The notes below the pieces were generated by a model. The model searched no databases, had not been told where the DNA came from, and was given only the letters and a program-made list of their open reading frames with translations. 64,000 nt of DNA from assembly GCA_900208305.1 (NCBI GenBank), contig OAPG01000001.1:2542001-2606000 (forward strand), read 5' to 3'. This DNA comes from Melanopsichium pennsylvanicum. Its lineage: Eukaryota; Basidiomycota; Ustilaginomycetes; Ustilaginales. Below, one piece after another: positions 1-8,995 of the stretch. Position numbers and translations under genes: made by a program. The first letter of the stretch is position 1. Every line of letters begins with the position of its first letter.

Positions 1-449
1 AAAAATGAGTACTCATAGAACAGAGTCGAAAAGGGCTATCAAACAGACATTGAACAGGAGCTTGCGTAATCGGCGTTGACTCCGAAAGTGTACATCTAGG
101 ATTGATCTGGTGATGACAGTATGAGAGGTCGCCTCAATCCGGCTTATGACGCCCCGAGACAGCTTCCCTGCTACCCGGCCACTCTGAGAGGCCCGACATG
201 ACGTTGCTCTAGTCAAACTCGACATCTTCGTAGGCACAACTTTCTGCAGTTGCGCGTCTGACGTTGATGTTTTCCATCCTTCTGTCTTATCCTTTCTTAC
301 TCCTCCAAAGTGATTGGATTGAATAATGCCTGTCGTCGACCCAATCTCAACACACGCTGCATATATTGCATGCCAAGAGTTTCAGCATTGATGGAAAAGA
401 TTAAAGTACAACCTGGGATGAGACCCCCACTCTACAGCGCACGCTGAGA
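1..449. other. Left flank without a supported gene
   Basis: I see no coding exon, RNA gene or repeat that I can support here. A 74-codon open stretch on the minus strand has unremarkable composition and no recognisable motif. The last ~100 bases lie just beyond the stop codon of the desaturase and probably hold its 3' UTR (inference). Confidence 0.5.
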
Positions 450-2372
450 TCAATGTGATAGTTGACCCTTCGCCTCCGCCTGTGCTACTTTTGCCAGGAT
501 ATGCACCTGGTCGGCAACTCTTTTGAGGGTGGCGAGTACACGTCCGTTACCATTTGCGAAACCGTATTCGTGATACTCGAGGCCCCATTCCTTGGCGAAT
601 GGCAAGACGAAGCGATCACGGAGCTCTCGCAAGTTATGGCGCGGAACTCGCGGAAAGAGATGGTGCGAAACTTGCATGTGAAGACCGCCGTGGACAAAGT
701 CGAGCCAGGGAGGGCAGTCGACGTCCATCGTGGTTCGAATCTGACGCGAGGCGAAGCTTTCATTCAGACCGAGATCTTCGCAAGACTGAGCAAAGTGCGA
801 CAGTACGATCTGAATATGCAGTGGTGACGTGACGATATGTGAGATCATCAGGTATGCGACACGGATTGACCAGTTAGGGAGGGATCCGAGCAGTCCATAG
901 CCGTACCACATCCAGAAGGTGAAGAGACCGGCCAGCTCGAGTAGCCACCATCGATCGCGACGCGCTTTGATGGCGAGAAACCCGTATGAGTTTGCGTAGA
1001 GGTTAAATCGGCCGAATGCCATGACGACGTAGTACAGCGTATGCTGGTACTTGAGAAGAAAACGGCTTGCTGCGTCGAATTCGAGTACGCGGCGATAGTA
1101 CGATGACCATAGACCTAGAGGTTGCGATTTAGATGATGGAGAAACGTCTATGTTACGATTGCCATTGATCACAGTCGTCTGTCCAGCCAAGACAAATGCG
1201 GGAGAGATGGCAAAGAAGGGCATGTGCTGAATGTCGGGGTCGTGCTCAGGATGGTTTGTGACAAGATGGTGGACGTCATGGTTGTCGCACCACCAGCCAA
1301 TGCTGAGGCCTCCGATAAAGTCTGCGATGGTGGTGCCGATGATACGATCCCATTGCCATGAGTGAGTGATACCGCTGTGCCCCGAGTCGTGTGCTGAGAA
1401 GGTGAGCTGATGCCAGAAGAGGCCGAGGAAGAAGCTCGAGACAAGGAAAGAGATGGTGGAAGGGTGGAAGGTGGATGTGGAAAATGGTGGGGCTGTCTTC
1501 TCCAGCAGCAATTGAGACTGACCTCGAGACCAGAAGGCATAAGCGATAGATCCGAGAAGGACGTATCGCGCCATCTCGCGCGCATAACCTGAAAGACGAA
1601 GAGTGTAGAGGCCGGCATCCTTGACGTTTTGATGCAACTGCTTGTATGCCTCAGAAATGTTGCGCTCGTGAGCGGGGTCGATGCTCTGAGGGTCGGGTGG
1701 TGGCTCCAAGAGATCAACAGGCAGAGGGAAACCTTCTGGCCTTTCCACGATGAGCGTCGATGATGAGACAGAAGTGGGAGCGCTTGAGTTGTGTGAGGTA
1801 GACGCAGACTTGGCACTTGACTCCAGACCATCGTCCAAAGAAGCTGCAGAGCCGAGAACGAGACTTTCGACCAAGGATTCATCGTTGCTGTCGGAAGAGT
1901 TGTGTGGTTCTTGACTCTGGCGTTGGGAGCTCGCGAGAGAGGTCATTGGTGTGTTGCGATGAAGCCACATTGCTATTTGAGCGTGGGGATGGTCGAGTTT
2001 GCCTTTGCGATAACCTAGTTGGACGGGCGGTACGAGAGGTTTGTAATTATGCCAGTCTGCGTAGTCGAGATATCCAATGACGAAGCGCGACATGAGACGT
2101 TGCATAGTGGCGTCCGAGTGGTATGCTTCGATTTCGTCCGAGGCGTCGCGACCGACAAAGTGAAGGATGGCAAGTTCGCCACCTGGATGTGTTGTAAGCC
2201 AACGGTCGAGCTTGTAAACCTTGCGCCGATGCAAGACAAGCGTCTCTCCCTGAGCGATGCGCTGTGCTAGTTGAGAACGGGTAAAAGTTTTAGGCTGTCG
2301 GGTTTGATGTTCAACCTCGGCAGCAGCAGAAGTTGACATCAACGGGACGCTGGTGCCCACATCGCGGAGCAT
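450..2372 (-). CDS. Cytochrome b5-fused sphingolipid/fatty-acid front-end desaturase (delta-8 type)
   Basis: Predicted to introduce a double bond into the long-chain base of ER sphingolipids, taking electrons through its own N-terminal cytochrome b5 domain. The haem-binding HPGG lies at about residue 62, followed by a Ser/Asn-rich linker that is poorly conserved in such proteins. Three histidine boxes of membrane desaturases follow: HDSGH (~326), HDVHH (~361) and QVSHH (~560). The Gln at the start of the third box is the hallmark of b5-fused front-end desaturases. Hydrophobic segments flank the boxes. The open frame extends upstream only through a GTG, so I take the ATG at 2372; a second ATG at 2339 (MSTSAAAE) is also possible. 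No intron is needed. It is divergent from SEC12. Delta-8 sphingolipid desaturase is the best match; delta-6-type acyl desaturase specificity cannot be excluded from sequence alone. Confidence 0.88.
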   Translation of the reverse strand: MLRDVGTSVPLMSTSAAAEVEHQTRQPKTFTRSQLAQRIAQGETLVLHRRKVYKLDRWLTTHPGGELAILHFVGRDASDEIEAYHSDATMQRLMSRFVIGYLDYADWHNYKPLVPPVQLGYRKGKLDHPHAQIAMWLHRNTPMTSLASSQRQSQEPHNSSDSNDESLVESLVLGSAASLDDGLESSAKSASTSHNSSAPTSVSSSTLIVERPEGFPLPVDLLEPPPDPQSIDPAHERNISEAYKQLHQNVKDAGLYTLRLSGYAREMARYVLLGSIAYAFWSRGQSQLLLEKTAPPFSTSTFHPSTISFLVSSFFLGLFWHQLTFSAHDSGHSGITHSWQWDRIIGTTIADFIGGLSIGWWCDNHDVHHLVTNHPEHDPDIQHMPFFAISPAFVLAGQTTVINGNRNIDVSPSSKSQPLGLWSSYYRRVLEFDAASRFLLKYQHTLYYVVMAFGRFNLYANSYGFLAIKARRDRWWLLELAGLFTFWMWYGYGLLGSLPNWSIRVAYLMISHIVTSPLHIQIVLSHFAQSCEDLGLNESFASRQIRTTMDVDCPPWLDFVHGGLHMQVSHHLFPRVPRHNLRELRDRFVLPFAKEWGLEYHEYGFANGNGRVLATLKRVADQVHILAKVAQAEAKGQLSH

Positions 2373-3006
2373 GATATGGTGGTGTGCAAGTGTGATGATT
2401 TGAGAGCAGCTCACGATTCGTGGATGCTAGAAACAGAGATAGAACTAAGCTGCTTGAATTGTTGAAAGTGGTCAAGAATTGTCCGTTTACTATTGTAAAA
2501 TACAAAAATTGCCAGCTCAGGTGATAATCTAACGTGCTTCACTAACATAACAGTGTGCTCAGCAGTCACATTTCGAGCATGGCATGCGAGTTGTGCTTGG
2601 TGAATACGCTTTATTACCGTATTGCGTATATAGTAATAAAGCTTCCTTTCCCTCTGCGGTTGCTTTCCACACACGCAACACCAATTTATATTTAAATAAA
2701 TACATTAGAGTGAGTACAATACTAAGTCACTTTAGGTAGGGTGCTTTGTAAATTTATTGTATCTGCACACGCACAAGCCACGTCGTATCGTGACAATAAT
2801 CATAATCATTTCATTAGTTACTGTAAGTTTTCACATTTCCCACAGATAATCGAATACCACATCATTCAACTTGAGCTGTCACACGCTTTATCACTATCCT
2901 TTTCTCACCAACATCATTCGATCATTGCCTGCCTGCTGCTGCTCCCAACTCGCTCGGCCAATTCATCCATCCTCATCCATTTGACAGCAGCTGCTATAAT
3001 TCCGTT
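2373..3006. promoter_or_regulatory. Divergent promoter region between the desaturase and SEC12
   Basis: A 634-base AT-rich gap separates two divergently transcribed genes, so it must contain both promoters. It holds AT-rich runs such as TTTATATTTAAATAAAT near 2684-2700 and a pyrimidine-rich leader just before the SEC12 ATG. No individual factor site is assigned. Confidence 0.5.
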
Positions 3007-4437
3007 ATGGCAAGAACACAGCACTTTACCGTGCACGCCAAGATTCCAATCTATTCGCTTGGCTTCATCCAGGACAATGTCATTGTCTATTCAGGCGGCG
3101 GAGGAGCTGGTCGCTCCGGTGTCGCCAACGCTATTGTCGCTGCCCGTATCGACCTGCCTGCTCAAACAATACACAAGCTCAATGAGCTCACACTCTCGCG
3201 AGATGAAGATGCTCCCATGGCCATGACCGTCAACGAAGCAAAGTCGCAGCTCATTTGTGGCATCAACAATATTGCAGGGGACATGAAGACGGGCAAAAAC
3301 CAACCGATTCGCATTTTCGAATACTCTCTCCAAGAATCTATTACTTCTTCTCACAGCGCAGAAGCCAGCGATGAGATGCCAACTTCATCCCAAAAGGGCA
3401 AAGCCAAAGAGCAAAATGCAACGGTTGAGCTTCACTTTACTAGAGCAGCTGCATCTATGCATATCCAAGACCCAGATCACTATCTCAAAGTAGCCACCTT
3501 CAGCACCAACGGACGCATGCTCGCTGTCGCCAGTACAGATGGTCAGGTTGCACTGCATCGATACCCCTCCCTTTCCCCCGTCTGGTGCGATACCGGCGAA
3601 CCTAGCTCTTCCACCCTCGCCGCAGCAGACGCAAAAGACACCTCCATCTCGATTCCTTCGCACGATTTCGACAAGAGCGAGCTCTATGATGCCGACTTCA
3701 GTCACTCAGACACCCACGTCGTCCTCACTTCCTCCTCCAAGCTTGTCGTCTACGCCACTGAACCCTTCTCAGAACCGTCGAATTTGGATGATGCCACAGC
3801 CAACGACGACGTTCACACCAATACTGCAGAGGGATACGCTCAGACAGTCCAGACCATCAAGAATCCGGCCCTAGGAGGCAAAGGTCCATGCTCCTTTCGA
3901 GCAGCTCGCTTTGGCCGGGGTCAAGCCAGCAAAGAGAAACTCTTCACCGTCGTCAATGCTGCTCCTGCCAGTGGCAGAGGTCCCAAAGCAAAGATTCGCA
4001 AGAGTTTTGTCACTGCATGGGATGCTGATACGTGGGATCTGATCGAAACACGCCACGTCTCAGATCGTCCCGTGACTGTCTTCGATGTCTCGCCCGACGG
4101 TAAATTCCTCGCCTACGGTTCTTCTGACCTCTCCATCGGCGTTCTCGATTCCAAGACGCTGCGACCTGTTCTCAAGATACTCCACGCTCACGACTTCCCA
4201 CCAACATGCCTCAAGTTCAACCCAGCATCCGACCTACTCGTCTCGGCAAGTGCCGACAACACACTCCGAGTGATTCCCATCCCAACAAAGGCCTTACTCG
4301 AGTCGGCGTTAAGCGGTGGAGGCGCGCTTGCCTTCATCTCAGAGACAAGATTGGGGTTCTACACTACCATATTCCTCTCGCTTCTGATTGCCGCTCTGGC
4401 GCTCTGGCTGCAGCACAAATACCTGACGACAACGTGA
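3007..4437 (+). CDS. SEC12: SEC12/PREB-like guanine nucleotide exchange factor for Sar1
   Basis: ER membrane WD40 protein that loads GTP onto Sar1 and so starts COPII coat assembly at ER exit sites. The 476-residue product begins with a beta strand and then a glycine-rich segment, SGGGGAGRSGVAN at about residues 35-47, that matches the potassium-binding K-loop typical of Sec12, which contacts Sar1. WD-type blades follow (for example FDVSPDGKFLAYGSSDLSIG at ~360 and CLKFNPASDLLVSASADN at ~400). A single hydrophobic segment near residues 450-468 and a short basic tail fit a C-terminally anchored type II topology. No introns. Its 3' end converges on SET2, 157 bases away. Confidence is high from the combination of K-loop, blades and terminal anchor. 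Confidence 0.9.
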   Translation: MARTQHFTVHAKIPIYSLGFIQDNVIVYSGGGGAGRSGVANAIVAARIDLPAQTIHKLNELTLSRDEDAPMAMTVNEAKSQLICGINNIAGDMKTGKNQPIRIFEYSLQESITSSHSAEASDEMPTSSQKGKAKEQNATVELHFTRAAASMHIQDPDHYLKVATFSTNGRMLAVASTDGQVALHRYPSLSPVWCDTGEPSSSTLAAADAKDTSISIPSHDFDKSELYDADFSHSDTHVVLTSSSKLVVYATEPFSEPSNLDDATANDDVHTNTAEGYAQTVQTIKNPALGGKGPCSFRAARFGRGQASKEKLFTVVNAAPASGRGPKAKIRKSFVTAWDADTWDLIETRHVSDRPVTVFDVSPDGKFLAYGSSDLSIGVLDSKTLRPVLKILHAHDFPPTCLKFNPASDLLVSASADNTLRVIPIPTKALLESALSGGGALAFISETRLGFYTTIFLSLLIAALALWLQHKYLTTT

Positions 4438-4594
4438 AGTTCTCACCCAACGCAAACAAAATCGATCACCATCGCTTTTCAGCCGCAAGACACTTCTCCC
4501 GAGACGGGCGTGTACGTCGATATAACTTTGAATTTAGAACTAGGATTACAAGAGTCAAGTTGTACAGTGCATTAAATTTACAGTATCACCATCG

Positions 4595-7564
4595 TCAGCC
4601 GCTACCGTTGCTGGGTGCCTGTGTCGAATTCGTCTCGTTCGGCATGGTTGAGCCTTTCCCCTTCCTAGACATGAGCTTGCCAATGTACTCGGTGGCAAAG
4701 CTTTTTATCTTGGCCTTCTTGTCCGTCGATAGCTCCGATAAAGAAGCGCCACGGGCAGGCGGCCATGATTTGGGGTTGCGCATCTCTTTGCCCACAATCA
4801 CGTCTGTCAATTCCTTGGCATGACGTTTGAAGCTTTCTCGTTCCAATGCATCCTTGTGCTTCGACATTTGACGAACAACGATCTCGCCCACAAGCTTGCG
4901 AAGCCTGCGCTCGTTGCTGGCTGCGAGTTCCGCGGCATGCAAATCTGAGCCCGACTTCGCTTCTGCAGCGGGCCTACTCGAGCCTGTGCCATGCGACTTT
5001 GACGTAAACGATGAGTGTTTGTGCCTTTTGTCCGAATGACGGGATGTGGACGAAGGGCGCTTTCGAGAAGAGCTACCACCATTGAGCTCAAGCTCACGTG
5101 CTGCTCTTGCTGCTGCTTCAGCTTCCTTGCGGGCACGCTCCTCCTGCTCATTTGCTTCACGGATGATGTCTTCGATCGACTTTGTTGGTGGCGCGGCTGG
5201 CTGCGCAAGCTGTTGCTGCTGCTGTAACTGCTGCTGCTGTTGCATTTGGAGCTGATGCTGCTTGATCGAGGAGACGAGACCTGGAAGCGACTTCATGAGT
5301 GAGGACGATAATGATGAAGTCGTCTGATCAGAAGTCTGTGGGCTGCGCCCTGAAGAGTCGAGTCCTGTCGGAGTGAATCCTCCCGACGAGGCCCTAGGGT
5401 GACCAAAGCCATTCATTCGCTTGGCATGCAGAATGTTCGCCGTTGAAGGAGGCGCCGGAGGAGGCTGCCACGTTGGCCTGCTCTCGCGCGCGTCCTGATC
5501 GCCTGATAAGGCGGAGCTGAGCTCGGAGGAAACTGCATTGGGAGCCTGAGCGTCGTCGAGCTCGAGAGGATCCTCCAAATCTTGCAGCCTGCGGCGATCA
5601 ATCCAAGTAGTAACCGGGGCTCCGTCCTTCTTCTCGTCTGTGGCTTGCCTGAGGGCGTCCTTGCGTGCGATACGGTATGTCATGTCGAGCTTCTTCCAGG
5701 CCTCTAGTAGGTGTTCGGCACGTGATGACACTTCGACATCCGGTGCGGGTGGAGCGCCTATTGGTACGAACGCGGACTGAAGCGTCGGCTCGCTTTCCTG
5801 ATGCACTGCGTCGTGCTCGACTTTGGCGGATGGCTTCTCATCCATGGCTGTGTCTCCGCCCTCAAGATCGCCTTCGACTTTCAAAGTTGACTGATCATGA
5901 TCCTCGCCGCTCTGGTGTTCCTCTAACTCGGCTGCCGCCTTGGGACGGTATGTCTCGACTACAATACAAACTTGATCCTCTACTCCGCAGTCGATGACCT
6001 TGTTGCGTGCGATTAAAGGCCAGCGGGCAAGGACATTAACGATGAGCAAAACAATGTCTCGGTCGTTCCACCATTGTTCGAGCAAGAACTGCATGAGGAT
6101 AAATCCGTGGAGTTTGACGAGTGACTTTTGCACGTTGACGTCGGTAGTCATCTCCATCCTGCGCAAAAGCTTTTCGAGGATCTGGCGCTTAGGACCTGCT
6201 TGCCTGGCGGCAGTCATGACACGTGTGGCTTCATGCTCTTGGATTGGGCGCATCTGTGGAATAAAGTCGAGATCAAGTCGCTTGCCGCGCTTTTTCTTGG
6301 AGCCCTTTGCTTCGGTATGCTCCACCTCGTCAGAAATGCCGAGGGCATCGAGAAAGAGGTCGTCCATACCGCTGAGGTCGGTCTGCGTCTTACCACCGAG
6401 GGTGCCAACACAATTGGGTTCACCACAGAAGCATTCCTGCGCATCATTACCGTAACGGTCGACATTGTAGTTGAAAGTGAGCTCCTCTCCCTTTTGGATA
6501 TTGCGTTTTGCGAAAATACCCATGCGAAGATGCTTGCCTACTTGCCACTTGGAGACGGAGCAATTTGGGTTGCAACTATGGTTGATGAATCGACCCTTAC
6601 CTCCCTTTTTGGTTGCATCAAGGTACTCGTTGGGTTGCAACATCATGAAATAAAAGTGACGAATACCCTCTATACGGTATTGCTGCATGCGTTCGAGAAA
6701 AGTGGGCTGGTTCATGACTTCGCCGACGTACTCGTAGACGAATGTCTCTTTTGAGATGTCCTGGGCGGCTCGTAGACCGAAACCTTTCTTCTCGGTTTGA
6801 ACAATATCGACGTTGACGTACTGGCGTCGATGGAAGCGCTGATTGCGACAAAGTTTGCCCCATCTGCACTTTGAGGAGGAGCATTCGATTTGAGTCATGC
6901 GATTTATACAGCCAGAGTAGTCTGTGCACGCCATGTCCTGGTTTTCGGAATTGGGGTTGCAGTCGCAGATCATGTAATCGTCGAACTTGCCGGGAGGTCT
7001 ACCGAGCTTCTTATCGTGATAATTGTTGAAGGTGATCTCTTCAAAGGTGGCCATGGCTGCATCTTCGGCGAGCGGAAGATGTGCTACGAGTTGTGGCGGT
7101 GCTTTGGGTTTGGGTTTGCGTACGGAGGAAGCCGATGCAATCACAGACGAAGCTGTTTCTTCATCCTGGTCGGGCGCGCTTTCGTCATCCATAGCTGATG
7201 GCGTGCTTGGCGTTGCTGAGACTGATCGGCTCGGATCGGCGAGAGAACGATGCGGGATTGGTGAAGAGGTTACGCGAAGCGGACGTGTAGGTGAGTCAAA
7301 ATCGCCACCATCCCTCATGCTGAGAGGAACGCTCCGAAGCGGTGGTGAAGGGGATGGTGTGAAAGCAGGTGGCGGCGGCGGGCGTGGAGAAGGTGGTGAA
7401 AAAGATGCCGAAGAATGAGGTGAGGATGCATGTTTGAGTAGTGATTTCAAACTGCCGGCTTCATGCATGGTCCCATGAACTGCGTCTGGAGCACTTCCAG
7501 CGGCGGATGTAGCTGTGGCCGACGTGCGTGCTTCTGATGCGATGTACCTTTGTTCTGACTGCAT
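4595..7564 (-). CDS. SET2: SET2 histone H3 lysine-36 methyltransferase
   Basis: Nuclear enzyme that methylates H3K36 on genes being transcribed and binds the phosphorylated Pol II tail. The 989-residue product has a Pro/Ser-rich start, then an AWS cysteine cluster beginning CDCNPNSENQDMACTD near residue 196, a SET domain (GFGLRAAQDI, YVGEV, RFINHSCNPNC at ~325, ELTFNYNVDRYG) and a post-SET CXCXXXXC motif (CFCGEPNC). A Set2-specific middle region follows, then a polyglutamine/basic stretch near residues 770-785 that is predicted to be helical, and a C-terminal SRI-like helical domain (about 880-970), the part that contacts Pol II. Starts at an ATG at 7564. The minus-strand gene converges on SEC12 and is divergent from PAN3. 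No introns visible. Confidence 0.95.
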   Translation of the reverse strand: MQSEQRYIASEARTSATATSAAGSAPDAVHGTMHEAGSLKSLLKHASSPHSSASFSPPSPRPPPPPAFTPSPSPPLRSVPLSMRDGGDFDSPTRPLRVTSSPIPHRSLADPSRSVSATPSTPSAMDDESAPDQDEETASSVIASASSVRKPKPKAPPQLVAHLPLAEDAAMATFEEITFNNYHDKKLGRPPGKFDDYMICDCNPNSENQDMACTDYSGCINRMTQIECSSSKCRWGKLCRNQRFHRRQYVNVDIVQTEKKGFGLRAAQDISKETFVYEYVGEVMNQPTFLERMQQYRIEGIRHFYFMMLQPNEYLDATKKGGKGRFINHSCNPNCSVSKWQVGKHLRMGIFAKRNIQKGEELTFNYNVDRYGNDAQECFCGEPNCVGTLGGKTQTDLSGMDDLFLDALGISDEVEHTEAKGSKKKRGKRLDLDFIPQMRPIQEHEATRVMTAARQAGPKRQILEKLLRRMEMTTDVNVQKSLVKLHGFILMQFLLEQWWNDRDIVLLIVNVLARWPLIARNKVIDCGVEDQVCIVVETYRPKAAAELEEHQSGEDHDQSTLKVEGDLEGGDTAMDEKPSAKVEHDAVHQESEPTLQSAFVPIGAPPAPDVEVSSRAEHLLEAWKKLDMTYRIARKDALRQATDEKKDGAPVTTWIDRRRLQDLEDPLELDDAQAPNAVSSELSSALSGDQDARESRPTWQPPPAPPSTANILHAKRMNGFGHPRASSGGFTPTGLDSSGRSPQTSDQTTSSLSSSLMKSLPGLVSSIKQHQLQMQQQQQLQQQQQLAQPAAPPTKSIEDIIREANEQEERARKEAEAAARAARELELNGGSSSRKRPSSTSRHSDKRHKHSSFTSKSHGTGSSRPAAEAKSGSDLHAAELAASNERRLRKLVGEIVVRQMSKHKDALERESFKRHAKELTDVIVGKEMRNPKSWPPARGASLSELSTDKKAKIKSFATEYIGKLMSRKGKGSTMPNETNSTQAPSNGSG

Positions 7565-8053
7565 ACTTGAGAATGCTTGTCAGGCCGGGCGCTCAAGTCA
7601 GTGGATGGCCGAGACTAGTAGAAGAGTAGGAAGCTGCCGATGCAACACTGTAAGGGCCCTTGCAAGATTGGTAGTGCACGTCTGGGGCAGGCGCGAAATG
7701 CAATCACGGGTAGCTGAATAATAGTCGCATGCTATTTTACGGAATTGCCGATAAGGCTCGAAACGCTGAGAAACAGGCTAATCGCAACAAAGCAATAAAG
7801 CTGAGCCTAAATGAAGGGATCGAGAAAGCTCGCGATCTTTAGCGCCTTGTATTGTCTTGAGTATCTTGATGATCTGATCGCCTGGATGTCAAAAGCAGTG
7901 ATGCTTGCAGCAGGTGGGGGAAGCCCGAGTTTGTTCTGTGAATGATATTGGTGGTGGGTGAACAAGGCGTGATGGTGATCAAAGTTGCAATTGACAATGG
8001 GCAGAGTGGCGCGAAACGACTACTTTGAGCCAATAGGAACGTGAGGGTTGAAT

Positions 8054-8055
8054 GG

Positions 8056-8089
<34 letters not shown>
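8054..8089. repeat. Compound TC/CA dinucleotide microsatellite
   Basis: An uninterrupted run of TC dinucleotides passes into about a dozen CA dinucleotides. It lies in the non-coding gap upstream of SET2 and is likely to vary in length between strains (inference). Confidence 0.9.
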
Positions 8090-8555
8090 CAAAAGGGTTC
8101 AACACCTCGTCGTCTTGTTCAGACTTTTTCGTGGTGGACCTGTCCGTAGTCAGTCTTCGCATCGAGCGTCGGAGCAATGCAAAACAAAGACTGAAGTTCG
8201 GGCTGTGCCGCCTTCAATGGTGTAATTGATTTTACTGTCTGTCAGGCCTTTCGGTCTATGACTTTGAATGGGACAAAAAGCAAAAATAGGGTGGAATTTC
8301 GCGCTTTAGTCTCTCTTTGTTTGCCTCTCCAATCAGCAGCGCTACAGTGACCAAAGCTCCTTCATGGGCAACACCTTAACACCAAAAGAAATTCAATCAG
8401 TTCAATAAAGCGCTCTGATCCACAGAGCGGTGTGCTATCAGCTCCAAGCAAGAATAATTAATGGGATGCTCGGTTTGAGTCAAGAAGCCATCGGCTTTCG
8501 CGAGGCTCGAAAAGTGTCGAGGCTCCAAGTAAGTGAAAGCTCACGAAACGACATG

Positions 8556-8609
8556 AGCATCAGCATCAGCATCAGCATCAGCATCAGCATCAGCAACAAC
8601 AACAAAAAG
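8556..8609. repeat. AGCATC hexanucleotide repeat followed by AAC triplets
   Basis: About six and a half copies of AGCATC run into several AAC triplets. The stretch lies about 400 bases upstream of the PAN3 ATG, in what is probably its promoter or 5' leader. Confidence 0.85.
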
Positions 8610-8995
8610 AGTGAGAGAGCACACGGTTCTACATCGACACTCGATACCAGATTCAAGATATTCACAGATTTGGCTCCCGTGCATTCACTATCGACTTACT
8701 TCATCGACATTTCAACTTGTCCCGTATCCGTCACACTCTTTACTGTACACTACCTCGACTCCGGATCCGGCTCGGTGATGCCAATGCAGCTTCTACCTCG
8801 CTATCATCACTAAACCCATCTTGCTGCAGCTTGATCGTGCCAATGTCGAGTGGTTCAAGTAACACACTTCCACCACCTTCATCGTCTTAGCGCCCATCTT
8901 CCAGACTTCTTCTCCGCCCATTGACGCCCCTATCATCACCGTCTTCGATATACTTTTGCTATCCTCACAATCTGGATAAATGTCGATCATCAGCG

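Larger units (their letters stand above)
7565..8995. promoter_or_regulatory. Divergent intergenic region between SET2 and PAN3
   Basis: About 1.4 kb with no supported exon. It must contain both promoters and probably a long PAN3 leader. It holds two microsatellites, listed separately, and a C/T-rich stretch just upstream of PAN3. Several short open frames occur, none with a recognisable product. Confidence 0.5.

Noticed and set aside
2019..2270. Open frames opposite the desaturase
   Set aside because: Antisense to a well-supported gene, no recognisable motif; they reflect the codon bias of the real frame.
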